Positions 1-8,567 of a stretch of 64,000 nt of DNA are shown one piece after another. Source of the DNA: Brevibacterium picturae (GTDB taxonomy: Bacteria; Actinomycetota; Actinomycetes; Actinomycetales; Brevibacteriaceae); NCBI RefSeq assembly GCF_900105045.1, contig NZ_LT629739.1:3968001-4032000 (forward strand), in the 5' to 3' direction. Position 1 is the stretch's first letter, and every line of letters starts with the position of its first letter. Below the pieces are notes generated by a model. That model made no database searches, had not been told where the DNA came from, and saw nothing but the letters and a program-made list of their open reading frames with translations. The position numbers were made by a program, and so were the translations under genes.

Positions 1-537
1 TGAGCCAGCCTGGTCATCAAGAACACGGCGGATGAAGTCAGACTTCCCCTCCGTGTACGCCTCGCGGTCGGTGGCCTGTTCGATGGCCAATGCCCGCTTC
101 AGTTCCGCGTAGTGGTGCACGAGCGCCGGGTCGGCGCGAAGCGCATCGCGGAACGCCAGCTGCTCGGCCCAGCGCGGGCTGCTGGCCAGCAGCAGGTGGA
201 GATGTGCTGCACGGTGATCGTCGGCCACCTGGACCAGGAGGCGACGCCAGGGCCTGGCGTCGAGTTCGGCAGGGACGAGGTGCCAGCCGGCAGGGAACAG
301 GGCTTGCGCTATGGCGTCGGCGCAGCCGAGGTCGACTACGGTGGCCTGCACGTCGATGATCGGCTTGGCGGCCAGCCCGGGCACGGCCGTGGAGCCGACG
401 TGCTGCGTCGGGGTGATCAGCCAGTGGGCGAGTACGGCATCCAGCTCCCTGCACAGCTGCGCCCCGCGTCGCTGCCAGCCCTCATCGGGCGGTCGAACAC
501 GCACCTGCTCGGTCGCCCACGCTGGCCACTCGCTCAT
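1..537 (-). CDS. GrpB family protein (nucleotidyltransferase-like), 3' end off the window
   Basis: Open reading frame running off the left edge; 179 codons are visible and the family is usually about 170-190 residues, so little is missing. The motif HVGSTAVPGLAAKPIID near residues 46-63 is the hallmark of the GrpB/UPF0157 family, whose fold is that of nucleotidyltransferases. A later stretch (LAFRDALRADPALVHHYAEL) matches the family's C-terminal helix. The start is the ATG opening MSEWPAW. It is divergent from the VOC gene, with about 80 bases between them. The biochemical substrate of GrpB proteins is not established, so no reaction is proposed. Family assignment is confident; role is not. 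Confidence 0.85.
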   Translation of the reverse strand, partial: MSEWPAWATEQVRVRPPDEGWQRRGAQLCRELDAVLAHWLITPTQHVGSTAVPGLAAKPIIDVQATVVDLGCADAIAQALFPAGWHLVPAELDARPWRRLLVQVADDHRAAHLHLLLASSPRWAEQLAFRDALRADPALVHHYAELKRALAIEQATDREAYTEGKSDFIRRVLDDQAGS

Positions 538-616
538 GAGTCCATCGTCTCACTCATCGACCGGTTCTGGGCATGTGCGGTGGAGGCCGAATTCCGATGC
601 ATGCTAGACTGGAGAG

Positions 617-1048
617 ATGACGAGTTCACGTGATGCACATGTAGAGCGACAGCGCGTCGATTCCTCCGACCTTGCCACCCCGCGTGTACTTATTCGCGTG
701 TTCGTGGAACCTGGACAGTTGGCCACCAGCGTCGCGTTCTACGAACGCCTGCAAGGTATCCAGGCTGATGCACGTTTCGCCTTTCCCGCCAAGAATCTGC
801 GGCTGGCAATGGTGGGCGGCTTCCTGCTTCTCGAGGGCAGCGACACGGACCTGGAGCCCTTCCGCAGCACTACGGGAACTCTGCTGGTCGACGACGTGCA
901 GCCGTACTACGACCGGCTTGTGTCCGAGGGTGCTGAGATCATCTTTCCGCTTCAGCAAGTGCCCACCGGAGCTGCGTTCAACGCCCGTCATCCGGACGGC
1001 ACTGTGGTCGAGTACGTCCACCACCGGCCCACCGACGACGAGCAATGA
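617..1048 (+). CDS. VOC/glyoxalase-fold protein
   Basis: A 143-residue protein with one beta-alpha-beta-beta-beta VOC repeat pair: RVLIRVFVEP opens the first strand, FYERLQG the helix, and HPDGTVVEYVHHRP is the typical closing strand with a metal-ligand-like Glu. VOC proteins include glyoxalases, dioxygenases and antibiotic-binding proteins; nothing here decides between them. A TAGACT hexamer at 605-610 would place the transcript start about at the ATG, so the mRNA may be leaderless; no convincing -35 is visible. Downstream lies transposase debris, so the gene stands alone. Confidence 0.75.
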   Translation: MTSSRDAHVERQRVDSSDLATPRVLIRVFVEPGQLATSVAFYERLQGIQADARFAFPAKNLRLAMVGGFLLLEGSDTDLEPFRSTTGTLLVDDVQPYYDRLVSEGAEIIFPLQQVPTGAAFNARHPDGTVVEYVHHRPTDDEQ

Positions 1049-1066
1049 CAAGGATCACGTAGCGAG

Positions 1067-1375
1067 CACCCGGGCCTCAGCCCGATCGATGGCTGGGAAT
1101 ACTTCCCTGCGTTGGCGATAGGCGACGGCGCGCTTGGGTTCCGGGACACCCTGCCCGAGGCGTTCCCCGATACCCCGAAACAACGTGGCGCTTTCACGAG
1201 CAGCTAATGCTTTTGGGGAGCTACCGAAGTCGGCGCATCCGGGGCGGTTCCGGCGATGGGCGAGATTTACAACGTCGATGTTACCGACACCGCACGAGCG
1301 GCGATCGCCGGGTTCGAGCACAGATCCAGAAATTTTGACTATTCCTCTTCGGCCACGATGGTCCTCACCTCGTGA
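1067..1375 (+). pseudogene. IS256-family transposase remnant, frameshifted
   Basis: Three reading frames must be joined to recover a recognisable stretch of an IS256/mutator-type transposase. Frame one gives ALAIGDGALGFRDTLPEAF, the conserved region around the second catalytic Asp. A shift near 1195 gives ANAFGELPKSAHPG, the usual ANVLxxLPKSxQP motif. A second shift near 1250 gives MGEIYNVDVTDTARAAIAGF, the EIYNAED helix. Only the central portion survives, without ends or terminal repeats. It marks an old insertion between the VOC gene and the phosphotransferase. Confidence 0.75.
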
Positions 1376-2306
1376 TGCTCCCCGCCATGGCAGTTGTGAC
1401 GGCTCGTAGCGCCCTGACGTTCTCGGGGTCACCGCCGTTTTGGCTTTCCCAATAGTAGGAGCCGACGAACCTGGCGAATGACAATGACATGGCCCAGCCA
1501 TGGTCGAGTTCGCCCGCCTCGGTGAACTGCCGCGTCCAGAGCTCCACTGCCGCGGCGGGCCGTTGGGCAGCGATGATCTCAGGCAGATGGGAACGGACCA
1601 CGGTGTGTGCTTCCCATTCCCCGCAGCCGGCCACGAGCAGGGGGTCGATCGTGACCCACCCCCGAGACGAGTGGAGGATGTTGAACAGGCTCAGATCACC
1701 GTGAGTCAGCTGTGGAGTCTGCTGACTGGCCAGGTGATTGACCACTCCCACGGCCAGGTCGAACACTTCGTTCGGTAGTGCGTTGCCAGTCGCGCGAGCG
1801 GTCTCGTGCTGATGGTGTAGATGTCCCAGCCATGCGGTCGCCTGTTCCGACAGGTCAGGCGCTCTCGTTGGGGCGGCGACAGTGGTCAGCTGGGCGATGA
1901 TTTCGCCAGCGATCCGCATCGCTCGATCCCGGTCAGTCATCTGACTCAGCGGCGGCCCATCGAGCCACTCCACTAGCAACGCTTGAGAGCCGATGTCAGC
2001 GTCCAGAAGAGCAACTGCGCCTTGCCCGGCGAACGCGGTCAGGGCTGTCGCCTCATCCTCGGCCGACACGGCGGGGCTCACCAGCTTCACTCCGGCACGC
2101 CTTCCCGACCGGCGCTCTTGGACTGGAATGACGACCGAGGTCATCCCCGTGCGAGCCTCGTCGACAGCGTCCAGGTCCCAGCGTCGTGACAACTGCACCC
2201 ATGCTTGGGGGAGATCGTCCAGCCACGCGCGCGCATCTGGGCTGCGACGCAGCACCTGAGCACGAAAGCCTGAGGTGAGGTCAGGAAACGGGCTTTTCCC
2301 GGTCAT
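1365..2306 (-). CDS. Aminoglycoside/hydroxyurea phosphotransferase family protein (APH fold)
   Basis: A 313-residue kinase of the APH(6)/streptomycin-6-kinase type. The catalytic loop THGDLSLFNILHS (about residue 220) carries the HGDxxxxN signature and VTIDP follows as the Mg-binding Asp. The ATG opening MTGKSPFPDL is preferred because the 24 codons before it look like non-coding extension. Known relatives inactivate streptomycin or hydroxyurea by phosphorylation; whether this one does is inference. The 3' end overlaps the last bases of the IS256 remnant. It may serve as a resistance cargo in this accessory region. The substrate is not determinable from sequence. Confidence 0.8.
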   Translation of the reverse strand: MTGKSPFPDLTSGFRAQVLRRSPDARAWLDDLPQAWVQLSRRWDLDAVDEARTGMTSVVIPVQERRSGRRAGVKLVSPAVSAEDEATALTAFAGQGAVALLDADIGSQALLVEWLDGPPLSQMTDRDRAMRIAGEIIAQLTTVAAPTRAPDLSEQATAWLGHLHHQHETARATGNALPNEVFDLAVGVVNHLASQQTPQLTHGDLSLFNILHSSRGWVTIDPLLVAGCGEWEAHTVVRSHLPEIIAAQRPAAAVELWTRQFTEAGELDHGWAMSLSFARFVGSYYWESQNGGDPENVRALRAVTTAMAGSITR

Positions 2307-2579
2307 TGTGTGAGCAGGCCTTCGCCCAAGAGGTCGGCGATGTGTGTTGACGTGCCGGCGAAAATGCCAGCGGAACAACCGACGGGGGTCACCGTGTTGA
2401 GGCGAGTGGAGGTCTTCTGGATCACCCTTTCATGCTAGGGCAGGTTTAAATGCGTAGCCAGGTATTTTGTTGAGCTGCTGGTCAGCGATCTGGTTGCAGG
2501 ACGGATGATTCCAGGTCGCACGTATGCTCCGTGCCGCTCGCGCCGAACGTCGACGTGTGCGCTGAGCACGGCTCAAGTG

Positions 2580-3530
2580 TCAGCTGCCCTCGGGTCGTTT
2601 CTGACTAACCGGTTCGCGCTGCTGGACCTGGGAGTCCGTGGCCGCGTCACGCAGGGCAGTGATCGCTGCGGCGATGCGGGGGTTGTCGCGCGAGCCGCGG
2701 CGCAATGCAAACAGAATCCTGCGTCGCGGTATCTGACTGCCGGTGAGAGGGATCTGGACGACCTTCGGGTGTGAGACGGACATGGCGATCCGGGGGACGG
2801 CGGAGATGCCGAGGCCGGCGGCGACCATGGCGGTGGTGGCGGTGAGTTCTTGGGCGTAGTGGGCCACGCGCGGTGCGTAGCCGATGGCGCGGGTCGCGGC
2901 CAGCAGTTCGATGTAGGCGTCCTGATGCGCGTGCCCGGAGATCCATTCCTCGTCTGCCGCGTCGGCCAAGCTGACCTGGTCGCTTGTGGCGAACCGGTGG
3001 TCTTCGGACACGAGCAAGTCGATCGGATCGTCGAGCAGGCTGATCACCTCGACATGGCTGTCGGCGACGTGACTGGTGGACTCGCCGGCCACGAACAGCC
3101 CGAGATCGATGGCCCCGGATTCCAATGCGGTCAGGGTCTCGCTGGAGAAGGTCTCCTTGATGACCGGCTGCAGCAGGCGGTGGCGGTCTCTCAATCGCAC
3201 AACCGCCGGGGTGAGCAGGGAGGAGATCGCGGTGGGGAACCCGCCGAGGGTGACCGGTCCGCAGAGCTGACGGGCTGCGGCGGTGGTGTCACTCAGCGCA
3301 GTCTCCCACTGCGCATTGAGTGCGCGGGCATGGGTGACCAGGCGCTGTCCCGCCGGGGTCAGTCGGACGCGGCGGCCGTGGCGTTCGAGCAGATCAACGT
3401 CGAGCTCGGCGGCGAGTTCCTTGAGCTGCTTGGAGACGCCTGATGGGCTGCGGTAGAGCGCTTCGGCGGCAGCGGTGACGGTGCCGTACTCGCACACAGC
3501 GATCAGCAGGTTCAGCCGCGAATCAATCAT
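2580..3530 (-). CDS. LysR-family transcriptional regulator
   Basis: A 316-residue LysR regulator: winged HTH at residues 1-60 (MIDSRLNLLIAVCEYGTVTA, then EALYRSPSGVSKQLKELA) followed by the periplasmic-binding-like effector domain. The start chosen is the second ATG, giving the canonical LysR N-terminus; an ATG five codons upstream is possible. The start codon itself lies inside a perfect 25-bp palindrome, which suggests autoregulation. It is divergent from the MFS exporter that starts about 155 bases away, the usual layout for a LysR activator and its target. Confidence 0.9.
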   Translation of the reverse strand: MIDSRLNLLIAVCEYGTVTAAAEALYRSPSGVSKQLKELAAELDVDLLERHGRRVRLTPAGQRLVTHARALNAQWETALSDTTAAARQLCGPVTLGGFPTAISSLLTPAVVRLRDRHRLLQPVIKETFSSETLTALESGAIDLGLFVAGESTSHVADSHVEVISLLDDPIDLLVSEDHRFATSDQVSLADAADEEWISGHAHQDAYIELLAATRAIGYAPRVAHYAQELTATTAMVAAGLGISAVPRIAMSVSHPKVVQIPLTGSQIPRRRILFALRRGSRDNPRIAAAITALRDAATDSQVQQREPVSQKRPEGS

Positions 3531-3549
3531 GCACCTATGGTGCATGATT
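3525..3549. promoter_or_regulatory. Perfect palindromic operator in LysR/MFS divergent region
   Basis: AATCATGCACC-TAT-GGTGCATGATT is an 11-3-11 perfect inverted repeat. It contains the start codon of the LysR gene (3528-3530) and faces the exporter. A palindrome of this length at the regulator's own start is most simply its autoregulatory site. Confidence 0.7.
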
Positions 3550-3684
3550 CCGGTGAAAAACTGAACCTAGACGGTGGTGATCGGTACTCCCCAGACTGAA
3601 GACACCCCCTGATCCCGACCTTCGGATGGCACTGAGGATGATTCTGCGAGACCACCCACGCTGAACCGCACCCTGGTCGGGATC

Positions 3685-5070
3685 TTGGCAGTCTTCGGTA
3701 CTGTGATGCTGGTTGGCGGCACGGACATGACCAAGGTGACCGTGGCCCTGCCGACGCTGAACGAGGCGCTGTCTCTGGGCACTATCGAGTCGCTGTGGAC
3801 CGCCGACATCTACGCCCTGGCAGCCGGGGTGGTGCTGGTTCCGGCCGCCGTGGTCGCTGACCGCTACGGCCGCAAACGCCTCTACCTGCTCGGCCTCGGC
3901 GTGGCGATCGTCAGCGCGATGCTCGCCGGGCTCGCGCCCACCGGGGCGGTGCTGATCGCCGCGCGGATCGGGCAGGGTGTCGGCTCGGCCCTGCTGATCG
4001 CCGGCACCGTCGCCATCATCCGCGTGACGTTTCTCGGGCTCCGGTCGCGGGCAGTGGCCTACGGGGTCTGGCTGGCCGGTTTCAGCACCGGCTCCGCGTT
4101 GGGGCCTCTGCTCGGCGGTGGGCTCGTGGATTTGGCGCAGTGGCAGTGGGTGTTCTGGATCAACGTGCCGATCCTCCTGGCAGCTCTCATCGCCGCCTGG
4201 ATCATCCTGCCGGAGTCAACAAACCCGGACCCTCCGACCCTGGACGCGCTCAGCGCGGGCTTGTCGGCCGCAGCCGTGGGTCTGCTCATCGCCGGATTGA
4301 AGTGGCTCACTCAACCCGGCGTGCCCTCGTGGCTGACCTGGGTGGCGGCCGGTGCGGGCACCGTGGCCGCGGTGCTGTTCGTGATCCGGCAGCTGCGTCT
4401 GCCGCGGCCCTTCCTCGATGTGCGCCTGTTCACCGATCGCCTGTTGGCTGTCTCCGCGGCGGTGATCGCAGTGACCGTCGGCGTATTCAACGGCACACTG
4501 TACCTGCTGACTCTGCGCTATCAGGTCATCGGCGGGCTCTCGGCCATCGACACCGGGATCACGCTGATTCCCCTGGCTGCGACCATGGCCGCCGGCGGGC
4601 TCCTCAGCCCCCTCCTGCAGCGCCGGCTCGCCCAGCAACACGTCATCGTCGGCGGGCTGGTTCTGGTGTCATTCGGGTTCCTCCTGCTGGCGGCCATGCC
4701 CGGAGCCGGTCAAATGGTGGGGATGACGACGTTCGGGCTCGGGTCCGGGATCGTCATGACCTTCGGGGCCAACGCGCTCATGAGCACCGCTACCGAAGAG
4801 CGCACTGCTGATGCCGGTGCCATCCAAGAGAGTGCCTTCGCTCTCGGCGGCGGCACAGGCATCGCCGTCTTCGGCGTGTTGGCCATTCATTTCGCAGGCA
4901 AGTCCCCCGGCGGCTCGTCGCTCGAAGCCACCTACGGACCCGGAACCGACACCGCGCTGGGGCTGGCCGCGTTCTTCTACACGTTCTTCGTCATTGCAGC
5001 CAGCCTCATCATCCTCAGTACCACCACAACACGTCGCCACCAGAAAGCAACGCACCTGAGAGCCCTGTAG
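3685..5070 (+). CDS. MFS drug exporter, DHA2 (14-TMS) family
   Basis: About 461 residues of almost continuous hydrophobic segments. GGTDMTKVTVALPTLN is the motif D1 region of DHA2 (QacA/EmrB-like) exporters and DRYGRKRLYLLG is MFS motif A between TMS2 and 3. The ending is a short hydrophilic tail. The start is uncertain: TTG at 3685 is the first acceptable codon, but in-frame hydrophobic residues (LNRTLVGIL) upstream look like part of TMS1, so initiation may be earlier at a non-standard codon. A proton-coupled multidrug efflux role is expected from the family. It is divergent from and probably controlled by the LysR gene. Confidence 0.85.
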   Translation: MAVFGTVMLVGGTDMTKVTVALPTLNEALSLGTIESLWTADIYALAAGVVLVPAAVVADRYGRKRLYLLGLGVAIVSAMLAGLAPTGAVLIAARIGQGVGSALLIAGTVAIIRVTFLGLRSRAVAYGVWLAGFSTGSALGPLLGGGLVDLAQWQWVFWINVPILLAALIAAWIILPESTNPDPPTLDALSAGLSAAAVGLLIAGLKWLTQPGVPSWLTWVAAGAGTVAAVLFVIRQLRLPRPFLDVRLFTDRLLAVSAAVIAVTVGVFNGTLYLLTLRYQVIGGLSAIDTGITLIPLAATMAAGGLLSPLLQRRLAQQHVIVGGLVLVSFGFLLLAAMPGAGQMVGMTTFGLGSGIVMTFGANALMSTATEERTADAGAIQESAFALGGGTGIAVFGVLAIHFAGKSPGGSSLEATYGPGTDTALGLAAFFYTFFVIAASLIILSTTTTRRHQKATHLRAL

Positions 5071-5096
5071 CCGGGAAGAGAGCTCGGTGCCGAGGG

Positions 5097-5489
5097 ATGG
5101 CCCCTCGAGGTTCAACTCGGGAACACACGCCCATGCGTGCCACCAGAGGGCACGACGGTGCGATCTGGATCCTCGGCAACTATGACGGTGACTCGTTCCC
5201 GCGTCGGGTCGAGGCCGACGGACGCTGTGCGGTGGGCATCGTCGACTTCGACGTCGCCACCGGCCACGTGCTCCACGTCGGGTTCCGGGGTCGCGCAGTC
5301 CTCACCCGGCAGGAACCGGGGCGCGTTCGCCAGCTCCTGCGTCGCTACCTTGGGCCCGACGAGTCCAGCTGGGATCCGCGCTTTGCCGGGGTCCTCGGTG
5401 ACGAGAGCTGGGTGCTCCTACGGTTCGATCCGGTCACCGCAGTCGTTCGCGACCAATCCTACGAACTCGGTAGCGCCACTGCCGAGTAG
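5097..5489 (+). CDS. Pyridoxamine 5'-phosphate oxidase-like flavin-binding protein, possibly N-terminally shortened
   Basis: A 130-residue protein whose strands (GAIWILGNYDGDSFPRRVEA, CAVGIVDFDVATGHVLHVGF, RGRAVL) and WDPRFAG helix match small FMN-binding split-barrel proteins. The N-terminal region before MRATRGHDG does not look like the family, so the true start may be the internal ATG at about 5133 or the gene may have lost its 5' part. It follows the exporter by 26 bases. No substrate can be named. Confidence 0.55.
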   Translation: MAPRGSTREHTPMRATRGHDGAIWILGNYDGDSFPRRVEADGRCAVGIVDFDVATGHVLHVGFRGRAVLTRQEPGRVRQLLRRYLGPDESSWDPRFAGVLGDESWVLLRFDPVTAVVRDQSYELGSATAE

Positions 5490-5699
5490 AATCGGTCCGG
5501 AGGCTGCGACAGGCGGACTGCGGGTTCCGGGTTGCAGGGTGAGCTGGTCGTCGCGGCCCGCGATGGCTCGTAGGAATTTCTTTCGGCAGTTGCGCGGGGT
5601 TTGAAGGATTCGACCTCCACTGGGCGGGGCGATCGTGTCCTGTTTCGTCATCGGCGATGCCTGGGGCCAGACTCAATCCCCTACCACCGACGAATCCTC

Positions 5700-5905
5700 G
5701 ACTATGACTGCCGACCTGCTCGAACGAGTCACGCCCGATCTCATCGACTACCCGCTGCTCCTGGAACGCTACACCGAGTTGTCGAACGCCGACCCGGCCG
5801 TAGTCAATAACACCAGCTTCGAATTCGGCCTCTGCACCCGTGCTCGACGGGCTCCAGGCCCACCTCGACCACCAGAACGAAACAACACACAACCAGACGT
5901 ATGAC
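5700..5905 (+). pseudogene. C-terminal remnant of a TetR-family regulator
   Basis: The frame gives a helix-rich stretch ending in FEFGL, followed after a shift near 5835 by VLDGLQAHLDHQNE. FEFGLxxxLDGLxxxL is the usual C-terminal helix of the TetR_C tetracycline-repressor-like ligand domain. No DNA-binding N-terminus exists upstream. It sits just before the MFS gene whose promoter carries a TetR-like palindrome, so it may be the former regulator of that exporter. Confidence 0.6.
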
Positions 5906-5995
5906 CCGGCATCCGACGAGCCGCCTTCATTCCCCCACGGCGTGCCGTCGGGCGACGGAGGTGAGCGGTCCCTTCTGTTCAACACAGTAGGGTCA

Positions 5996-6025
5996 TTGAC
6001 GGATGAGACAGACCGGTCTCATACT
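5996..6025 (+). promoter_or_regulatory. Promoter with TetR-like operator between -35 and -10
   Basis: TTGACG (5996-6001) and CATACT (6020-6025) are separated by 18 bp. The spacer holds AGACCGGTCT (6010-6019), a perfect palindrome, nested in ATGAGAC (6003-6009)...GTCTCAT (6016-6022). The predicted start of transcription falls on or next to the ATG at 6033, so the exporter mRNA is probably leaderless. Confidence 0.6.
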
Positions 6026-6032
6026 GACGGGT

Positions 6033-7268
6033 ATGGCACACGTAGACTCTGGCCGGGCTTGGGCGGTGCTCGCAGGAGCCACCTTGATGCTGATCGTGGT
6101 CTTCGGTATCGCTTACAGCTACGGCCAGTTCCTGACTCCGCTCTCTCGGGAGTTCGGCATGGGCGCGGGTACTGTCTCGGCGCTGTTCTCGGTTAACTCT
6201 TTGATCTTTTTCTGTCTCGGCGCTATCACCGGGCCACTGGCTGATCGGATCGGGCTCCGGCGGATGTTCTGCTTCGGTGCACTGATCTACGTTCTCGGGC
6301 TGGTCGCGACGTCCTTCGTATTCGAACCGTGGCAGGCCTACCTCACTTACGGCATCGGCACCGGACTCGGGATCGGGGCAATGTACGTTCCCGTCGTCAG
6401 CGCTGTTGGTCGCTGGTTCGAGCACTACCGGGCGCTAGCTTCCGGCATCGCTTTCAGTGGCATCGGCCTCGGCACCGTCATCGGCCCACCGGCGATCGCG
6501 GCGCTGGTCGACGAGGTCGGCTGGCGAGTCGCATTCCCTGTCTGCGGGTCGGTTGCGACCGTTGCCTTGCTGGTAGTGCTCTGCCTGCTGGCCACCCCGC
6601 CTGCACCGGTGGAGAGCGCAACGGCGATGGAACGACACTTCGGATTCGGTCAGCTGTATGTCTCGGCGCTGCTACTCAACTGTGCTCTCTACGTCCCGTT
6701 CGTCCATCTGTCTCCGAGCGCACTGAGCCTCGGGCTGACGTCGGCGACGGCTGCACTCCTGGTCTCGGTGGTCGGAGGAGCCAGCATCGCTGGTCGCATC
6801 CTGCTCGGGGCTGCGGCTACGCGCTGGAGCACGATCTCTCTGTATCTGGGGTGCTATGGATGTGTCGCCGCAAGCCTGCCGATCTGGGCGACTATGTCGG
6901 GGTTTCCACAACTAATGGCCTTCGCAGCGGTATTCGGGGTGGGATACGGCGGTTACATCGCACTCACGCCGGTAGTCCTCGCTGAGCTCTACGGCACACG
7001 CGATCTCAGTACGCGCCTCGGGCTGATCTACACCGCCATCGGCCTGGGCGCTTCGACTGGACCGCTGGCGACCGGCCTAGTGGTACAGGCAACCGGAGCG
7101 TATTCAATCGCGATCTGGCTACTTTGCATCCTTGTGGTCGGCGGCCTGCTCCTCGGACTGCCCCTGCTGCGCGACCAGCGCCAGCGCGGCGGACCGCGCG
7201 CGCAGAGGCGGCATGGAACTCCCAGCCATGGTGGCTGCGACCGTGGCCCCCTCGGCCAAAATGAATAG
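6033..7268 (+). CDS. MFS transporter, monocarboxylate/OFA-like
   Basis: A 411-residue, 12-TMS major facilitator. GPLADRIGLRRMF is motif A after TMS2, and VVSAVGRWFEHYRALASGIA resembles the loop of oxalate/formate and monocarboxylate transporters rather than drug exporters. The ATG at 6033 is preferred over the upstream ATG because the latter lies inside the operator. The last about 40 residues are polar and overlap the converging TetR gene by 150 bp, so the original C-terminus may have been replaced. Substrate unknown; export or import of a small acid is inference from the subfamily. Confidence 0.8.
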   Translation: MAHVDSGRAWAVLAGATLMLIVVFGIAYSYGQFLTPLSREFGMGAGTVSALFSVNSLIFFCLGAITGPLADRIGLRRMFCFGALIYVLGLVATSFVFEPWQAYLTYGIGTGLGIGAMYVPVVSAVGRWFEHYRALASGIAFSGIGLGTVIGPPAIAALVDEVGWRVAFPVCGSVATVALLVVLCLLATPPAPVESATAMERHFGFGQLYVSALLLNCALYVPFVHLSPSALSLGLTSATAALLVSVVGGASIAGRILLGAAATRWSTISLYLGCYGCVAASLPIWATMSGFPQLMAFAAVFGVGYGGYIALTPVVLAELYGTRDLSTRLGLIYTAIGLGASTGPLATGLVVQATGAYSIAIWLLCILVVGGLLLGLPLLRDQRQRGGPRAQRRHGTPSHGGCDRGPLGQNE

Positions 7269-7730
7269 TTGCTCGCCAAGCTCGGCGTCACCTGCCATCT
7301 CGATGAGATAGCAGCGAATCCAGTGCTTGTGACGCTCGATCGCCGCGGTCGTCGCCGGCCCCTGTTCGTGTTCGCCGTGGGCGTTGATAAAGGCACAACC
7401 GCGGAACCCCTTCTCGGTGACCCATTCGGCGATCACGTCGAAGAATTCAGTCACCCGAGTAACGCGATCACCGCTAGCAGAACAATTGAGCCATCTCGCG
7501 CGCCAGTACTCATCGCGTTCGCCCAGGTAAGCTGCCACCAGCTCGTCCTTGGAACCGAAATGACGGTACAAAGTCATCTTGGCGACGCCTGCGTCAGCGA
7601 TCACCGAGTCGATGCCGATCGCGTGTATCCCATGGGAGTAGAAGAGCCGATGCGCTGCATCGAGCAGGCGACGCCGCGCCGATAGAGCTGAGGTGGCTTC
7701 AGTAATCGCCGACTTCTTCTGAGTGGACAT
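7119..7730 (-). CDS. TetR/AcrR-family transcriptional regulator
   Basis: A 203-residue TetR regulator: ARRRLLDAAHRLFYSHGI opens helix 1 and VAKMTLYRHFGSKDELVAAYL is the HTH recognition region. The effector half contains FRGCAFINAHGE, also present in the TetR at 11,651, so the two belong to one subfamily. The start is the ATG of MSTQKKSA; 35 upstream codons are unlikely to be translated. It is convergent with the MFS gene and overlaps its 3' end by 150 bp, which is unusual, and both proteins would share this DNA on opposite strands. Confidence 0.85.
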   Translation of the reverse strand: MSTQKKSAITEATSALSARRRLLDAAHRLFYSHGIHAIGIDSVIADAGVAKMTLYRHFGSKDELVAAYLGERDEYWRARWLNCSASGDRVTRVTEFFDVIAEWVTEKGFRGCAFINAHGEHEQGPATTAAIERHKHWIRCYLIEMAGDAELGEQLFILAEGATVAATMAGSSMPPLRARSAALALVAQQGQSEEQAADHKDAK

Positions 7731-7943
7731 GCCTCTATGGTAGGGCGAGCGACGCGTCGGCGACGCCTCCCAGTCTCTCGCGCGGTCGAGCGCCGCGAGG
7801 GGATCCGCGTATGAGGCGGCGGATGTTTGGAACACCGACGGGAAGTGATCCGCAGGTAGTACCTATCAAATGAGCCGGAAGTCGCAAAGCCCTCATATTC
7901 GTTCGTTTGCGAATTGCTATCGGGACGCCGTGATGACGCCGGA

Positions 7944-8567
7944 TTATCCCGCTGTCGCGAGAGCCTGGGACAGCACGCGGTGGACGTAGTCGACCTCGGC
8001 GGGGATGTTGTCGATGAGGATCGCGGTGCAGAGGCCGTCGGAGGCGGCGACGAGCGCGGCGATGGCCTGCGGGTCGTCGGTGAGGGTGGTGGCGAGTTCG
8101 GCGACGTTCTCGCGCCAGCGCCGGGCCACTGGGGCCAGTGTTGGTCTGCGGGCGGCCAGCGTCGATAGTTCGCGTTCGGCCAGGGCCTGTTCGCGTCCGG
8201 GGCCGCCGGAGTCGACGATCAGCTCGGCCAGGCCGTGGAGCTTGTCACCGGGGGTGTCGATGATCTGGCGGATACGGTCTGTGTAGGAGTCGGCGACGGT
8301 GGACAGGGCGGCGACGAGGAGGTCGTCGAGGGTGGCGAAGTAGTAGGTGCTCAGGCTGGTGGTGATGCCGGCCTGTTTGGCGACGGTGCGGTGGGTGACG
8401 CCGGCCGCGCCGTGACGGGTGACGACGGCGAGGGTGGCATCGATGATCTCGGCGCGGCGCTTGGTGCCCCGGACACGTCGCCCGTCAACTCTGGACCCAT
8501 CGATGGGGTGTTCCTCGCCGTCGCTCATGCTCACTGCCATGGGTTCCAGGGTAATCGAGTCCGTCAC
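7944..8567 (-). CDS. TetR-family transcriptional regulator, second gene of the MFS-TetR operon
   Basis: A 207-residue TetR protein. The DNA-binding part is RRAEIIDATLAVVTRHGAAG then VAKQAGITTSLSTYYFATL, and the remainder is the helical ligand domain. Translation starts at a GTG that overlaps the stop codon of the preceding MFS gene (GTGA), indicating translational coupling. It is expected to repress the operon by binding the 12-9-12 palindrome upstream of the exporter, so the exporter and its sensor would be made together. The ligand is unknown. Confidence 0.88.
   Translation of the reverse strand: MTDSITLEPMAVSMSDGEEHPIDGSRVDGRRVRGTKRRAEIIDATLAVVTRHGAAGVTHRTVAKQAGITTSLSTYYFATLDDLLVAALSTVADSYTDRIRQIIDTPGDKLHGLAELIVDSGGPGREQALAERELSTLAARRPTLAPVARRWRENVAELATTLTDDPQAIAALVAASDGLCTAILIDNIPAEVDYVHRVLSQALATAG

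Noticed and set aside
5434..5985. 183-codon minus-strand frame over the TetR fossil
   Set aside because: Composition is not protein-like and the plus strand shows a recognisable TetR C-terminus.
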